Shown here: piece by piece, positions 7,266 to 13,700 of the stretch | How positions within the stretch are numbered: position 1 is the stretch's first letter | How the letters are laid out: each line of letters opens with the position of its first letter | Source of the DNA: Deltaproteobacteria bacterium | GTDB lineage: Bacteria; Desulfobacterota; Desulfarculia; Adiutricales; Adiutricaceae | NCBI GenBank assembly: GCA_031279525.1 | Contig: JAITIH010000102.1 | Location: 1-13,700, forward strand | Length of the DNA stretch: 13,700 nucleotides | Reading direction: 5' to 3' | Notes under the pieces: model-generated | The model's input: only the letters and a program-made list of their open reading frames with translations | Told to the model about the DNA's origin: nothing | The model's database searches: none | Made by a program: the position numbers and the translations under genes

Positions 7266-7294
7266 ATTATAAAGATTAAAATTTTAACCGTTAA
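7266..7294 (-). promoter_or_regulatory. Candidate promoter of the OmpA-like gene
   Basis: On the - strand TTAACG (7294-7289), a 17-nt spacer and a perfect TATAAT (7271-7266) would start transcription near 7259, about 78 bases before the ATG. The -35 match is only 4 of 6, and the surroundings are so AT-rich that chance matches are likely. Confidence 0.4.
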
Positions 7295-7380
7295 TCTAAA
7301 CTTAAATTTTAACTGTCAGTCTAAACTTAAACTTTAACTATCAATATAAACTTAAACTTAAAATTTTTAATCTAAACTTT
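7281..7380. repeat. AT-rich 25-bp tandem repeat
   Basis: Three units start at 7281, 7306 and 7331, with an exact 25-bp period and a degenerate fourth from 7356. The shared core is TTTAAC, seven variable bases, then TAAACTTAA. The whole block from about 7186 to 7380 is sharply AT-rich against a GC-rich background and lies upstream of the OmpA-like gene. Possible roles are an UP element, nucleoid-protein binding or DNA bending. No DnaA box was seen. Confidence 0.7.
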
Positions 7381-7450
7381 CGCTTAGCCGCGACCCTAAA
7401 CCACCTAAGGGCCAAGGGCGGCTAACTAAGGGTTAAAAGCCCATAGAGAC

Positions 7451-7604
7451 CTAATTGGCCCTCGCCTAGTTGGCGCTCGCTAGCTGACTTTCGCCTAGCT
7501 GGCTCTCGCTAGCTGGCTCTAACTAGCTGGCTTTCGCCTGGCTGGCCCTCGCCTAGTTGGCTCTAGCTAGCTGGCTTTCGCCTGGCTAGCCCTCGACTAG
7601 CTGG
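7451..7604. repeat. 14-15-bp CTAG-containing tandem array
   Basis: About ten and a half units of the form CTAGCTGGCTCTCG(C) run through this stretch, differing at one to three positions. Most units carry CTAG next to CTGG or TTGG. The unit length alternates between 14 and 15, so no frame is kept. It looks like slippage-generated intergenic DNA with no coding role. Confidence 0.8.
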
Positions 7605-7631
7605 ACAAAAACCAACCGTAAATAAAGTTAA

Positions 7632-7726
7632 CGAAAAATGGCCCCAAAGGCCAGGGATTGGCTTTAGGCCCATAATAGAAGGTATCGAAAAACGGCCCAA
7701 AAGGCCAGGGCTTTGGCTTTAGGCCC
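7632..7726 (-). repeat. Duplicated 40-bp terminator-like unit
   Basis: Two copies (7632-7671 and 7686-7726) are nearly identical. Read on the - strand, each contains GGGCCTAAAGCC, then a GGCC-loop-GGCC hairpin followed by a T5 run (for example GTTTTTCG), as in a short intrinsic terminator. They would act in series on a transcript coming from the promoter at 7772-7800. Confidence 0.55.
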
Positions 7727-7765
7727 TTAAGCGCGACCTAAAGAAACAAACGCTTCGCGCGGCCG
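7686..7765 (-). ncRNA. Candidate small RNA of about 80 nt
   Basis: Transcription from the promoter at 7800-7772 would begin near 7765. The RNA would carry a 5' hairpin (GCGCGA 7760-7755 rev. arm with 7736-7731, 18-nt loop) and end at the first terminator-like unit with its T5 near 7688-7692. Readthrough would stop at the second copy near 7632. No ORF with a ribosome binding site lies inside. I recognise no family. Confidence 0.4.
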
Positions 7766-7771
7766 GATATA

Positions 7772-7800
7772 ATTATATTGCCTAAAACTTCGTTTGTCCA
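7772..7800 (-). promoter_or_regulatory. Strong sigma70-type promoter on the - strand
   Basis: TGGACA (7800-7795), a 17-nt spacer and a perfect TATAAT (7777-7772) match the consensus at 11 of 12 positions. No protein gene starts within 500 bp downstream, so a small RNA is the likeliest product. The -10 lies in a nearly palindromic TATAATTATA, which also gives a TATAAT on the + strand but without a good -35. Confidence 0.6.
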
Positions 7801-7984
7801 AAATTTGAGAAAAATACTTCTAAGGCCCGACTAATTGCCTCCGGCCCAAGACGAATTTTTGTAGGAATATCCCTAGATTAACGACTTCCGACCGCCGTGA
7901 GGGAAAACGTCGGCCAGGCTCGGCCGCCGTCGCCAAAAAGGGACCTTAATCGTCGAAAGGCTTCGCTCCCCTCGAAAGGCGGCT

Positions 7985-8064
7985 TATGGCTAACCGCCCC
8001 TAAGGGGTGGTTAGCCATAAAAAGGCGGCTAGAGCTCGCAGCCCCTAAGGGGTGGTTAGCCATA
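7985..8064. repeat. 35-nt hairpin with a second half copy
   Basis: TATGGCTAACC (7985-7995) and GGTTAGCCATA (8009-8019) form an 11-bp perfect stem. The inner CCCC/GGGG extends it with one G-T step and leaves only a TAA loop. The right half recurs at 8041-8064 (GCCCCTAAGGGG then TGGTTAGCCATA), but its left arm is lost. This could be a small interspersed palindromic element. The short ORFs crossing it encode only the repeat and are not genes. Confidence 0.65.
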
Positions 8065-8098
8065 AACGATCATGAAGCGTTGGCTTCGCCCCAGGACA

Positions 8099-8168
8099 TG
8101 AAACAACGGAATGTGGCGCTATAGCGATTGTCCAGACACAAAGCCTTGATAAAAAAATTGTTGTTTCA
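8099..8168. repeat. Separated 9-bp inverted repeat
   Basis: TGAAACAAC (8099-8107) and GTTGTTTCA (8160-8168) flank 52 bases that include a GCGCTATAGCG near-palindrome and an A7 run. No transposase gene lies between them, and the arms are short. It may be the base of an RNA structure or a remnant element end. Confidence 0.35.
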
Positions 8169-8281
8169 CGGTAAACGTCCCTCGCTCCCACCATTCTACC
8201 CCGAACGCCCTCAGACGATTCTCCCGGATTGTCGCGGCAGAGGTAAGGGGGCGGGCTTTTCAGAGCTGGCGAACGCGCGCC

Positions 8282-8516
8282 TTACTTCCCCCAAAAACCT
8301 TCGTGGCCCGCGCCGAGGTTGCCCAAGGCGGTCGCAAGCTTAAGCCGCGGGGAATCGGATCGGATCCCAGGGCGGAACCCTTTGGCCAATTCTTTTAAGT
8401 AAGAATCCGACGATTCGGCGGCTCTAGCCAATTTTGACTTTTCGCCTCGTTTAGCGATTAGTTCCTCTTGACCAGCCAAAAAACGCTCGATCCTCGCTCC
8501 TTCCGATTTTTTTCAT
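8282..8516 (-). pseudogene. XRE-type helix-turn-helix repressor, frameshifted and truncated
   Basis: The open frame from TTG 8479 to the TAA at 8282 encodes a 65-residue protein that looks like the DNA-binding half of an XRE/Cro-CI repressor. Extending it upstream in frame reaches a TGA overlapping ATG 8516. That ATG has AAAGG at a 7-base spacing, but is followed by a run of seven A. With six A the product would be 77 residues, beginning MKKSEGARIERFLAGQ. Helix two is KSKLARAAE, helix three SYLKELAKG, then SPRLKLATALG. After ALG the usual dimerisation or S24 domain is missing and the protein ends in EGFWGK. This is either a decayed prophage-type regulator, a slippage-dependent gene, or an intact small gene from TTG 8479. 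Similarity is judged by eye. Confidence 0.5.
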
Positions 8517-8536
8517 CCCGCGGCCTTTCTAAGGAA

Positions 8537-8568
8537 AATGGCCGCTCCGGAGCTCGGACGCGGCCATT
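8537..8568. other. Hairpin upstream of the XRE remnant
   Basis: AATGGCCGC (8537-8545) and GCGGCCATT (8560-8568) make a 9-bp perfect stem around 14 bases. On the - strand it lies about 20 bases before ATG 8516. CTTTT follows on the + side and TTCC on the - side, so it could be a weak bidirectional terminator or a repressor operator. Confidence 0.4.
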
Positions 8569-8699
8569 CTTTTCGCCGTTTAGGCGCCAGTGGACTGACC
8601 CCGCGGCTCGTTTATAAGCTTAAGGCCATAAGGCCTCCATTTAGGGGGGCCACTATACGGAAGGCCAAAGGCTAGAGGGTCCCTATGGCCTTTTATGGG

Positions 8700-8738
8700 G
8701 CCCTAAACGGCGGGCCACTTTGGCCCGCCGTTTAGGGC
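8700..8738 (-). terminator. 17-bp hairpin after rpoC
   Basis: GCCCTAAACGGCGGGCC (8700-8716) and its exact complement (8722-8738) enclose a 5-nt loop, 10 bases after the rpoC stop. On the - strand no T run follows (CCCATAAAAG), so termination may need Rho, or the hairpin protects the mRNA end. No other gene reads on behind rpoC. Confidence 0.6.
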
Positions 8739-8748
8739 TTTAGAGCCT

Positions 8749-13311
<4,563 letters not shown>

Positions 13312-13328
13312 GCGTTCCTCCCGCCTTA

Positions 13329-13384
13329 GGGTCAATGGCCCCATAAGGCCAATCTGGACGGCGAGGCCGTGGGGCCATTGGCCC
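13329..13384 (-). promoter_or_regulatory. Nested hairpin in the rpoC leader
   Basis: GGGTCAATGGCCCC (13329-13342) pairs with GGGGCCATTGGCCC (13371-13384) at 13 of 14 positions plus one wobble. A second stem, ACGGC/GCCGT (13358-13370), lies in its loop. In the mRNA it ends a few bases before the rpoC ribosome binding site, so it could modulate translation or block processing. No clear promoter was found upstream. An AT-rich patch near 13440-13475 is the only candidate place. Confidence 0.45.
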
Positions 13385-13504
13385 TACCGCCGCGCCGTCG
13401 CCTCTCCCCCTCCGCCGCGCGGCTTTGGGGGGCTAACTCTTAAATATTAAATGGCCGCCAAAGGCCGTTATAAAACTTGTCCAACGCCGCCTTAAGGGAG
13501 CCAG

Positions 13505-13700
13505 TCGGCCAAAAAAAAGAAGTCGCCAAAATGGTTCGCCAAAAGAAGTCGCCTAAAAAACTCGCCTAAATGGCTCGCCTAAAAAGGGTCGCCAAAAAAG
13601 CTCGCCTAAAAAGGGTCGCCAAAAAAGCTCGCCTAAAAGGGTCGCCTAAAAGGGTCGCCTAAAAAGCTCGCCTAAAAAGCTCGCCTAAAAAGCTCGCCTA
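13505..13700. repeat. 13-14-bp tandem array at the right edge
   Basis: About fourteen units follow the pattern GCTCGCCTAAAAAG, with GGTCGCC and GAAGTCGCC variants. The last units are the most uniform. The array runs off the window end, so its full length and the gene beyond (possibly rpoB) are unseen. No coding signal is present between 13385 and 13700. Confidence 0.85.

Noticed and set aside
7186..7620. Replication origin
   Set aside because: It is AT-rich with repeats, but has no DnaA boxes and no dnaA, dnaN or parAB nearby.
7897..8124. 75-codon + strand frame with repeated APKGWLAI
   Set aside because: The repeated peptide comes from the DNA palindrome at 7985-8064, and no ribosome binding site is present.
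8099..8168. Insertion sequence with terminal inverted repeats
   Set aside because: Only 52 bp lie between 9-bp arms, with no transposase and no target duplication seen.
8128..8343. 71-codon + strand frame
   Set aside because: The composition is Arg/Pro-rich and unlike a protein, there is no ribosome binding site, and it overlaps the XRE remnant on the other strand.
13505..13700. CRISPR array
   Set aside because: The units are 13-14 bp and directly adjacent with no unique spacers, and there are no cas genes.

Overview
This 13.7 kb window is chromosomal DNA with high-GC genes and unusually long, repeat-filled spacers. It most resembles an anaerobic deltaproteobacterium (Desulfobacterota). The main clue is the amino-terminal third of RpoC, which reads like that group. 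This placement rests on remembered protein similarity, not on a search. There is no rRNA or tRNA gene, CRISPR array, complete insertion sequence or complete prophage.

Layout: positions 1-753 hold dyads, a 17-bp tandem array, a good sigma70-type promoter (271-298) and a structured leader ending in a terminator-like hairpin with a T tract (457-492). An ATP-type group III phosphofructokinase follows on the + strand (754-2121). After a 533-bp gap with a 46-bp tandem array, every gene lies on the - strand. In transcription order these are rpoC (13311-8749), a frameshifted and truncated XRE-type repressor remnant (8516-8282), a candidate small RNA (about 7765-7686), an OmpA/VWA/SPOR envelope protein (7181-4947) with an unknown 124-residue partner (4934-4560), and an AI-2E family permease (4389-3256) overlapping a secreted SGNH/GDSL hydrolase (3272-2655).

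How the genes work together: the OmpA-like protein carries two potential peptidoglycan-contact domains (SPOR and OmpA-C) joined by a Pro/Ala linker, a VWA fold and a calcium-type TSP3 loop. Its stop codon lies inside the ribosome binding site of the 124-residue gene, so those two form an operon, closed by an intrinsic terminator at 4507-4537. The permease and hydrolase form a second, translationally coupled pair. rpoC stands alone: rpoB is not in the 389 bp upstream, and a 17-bp perfect hairpin follows the stop with no rpsL behind it. 

The points most worth a second look are an extra helical segment of about 125 residues inside the RpoC SI3 region, the envelope protein and its unknown partner, the A7 frameshift at the start of the XRE remnant, the small-RNA candidate with duplicated terminator-like units, and five unrelated short tandem arrays in the spacers. 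I found no clear new defence or mobile system here.
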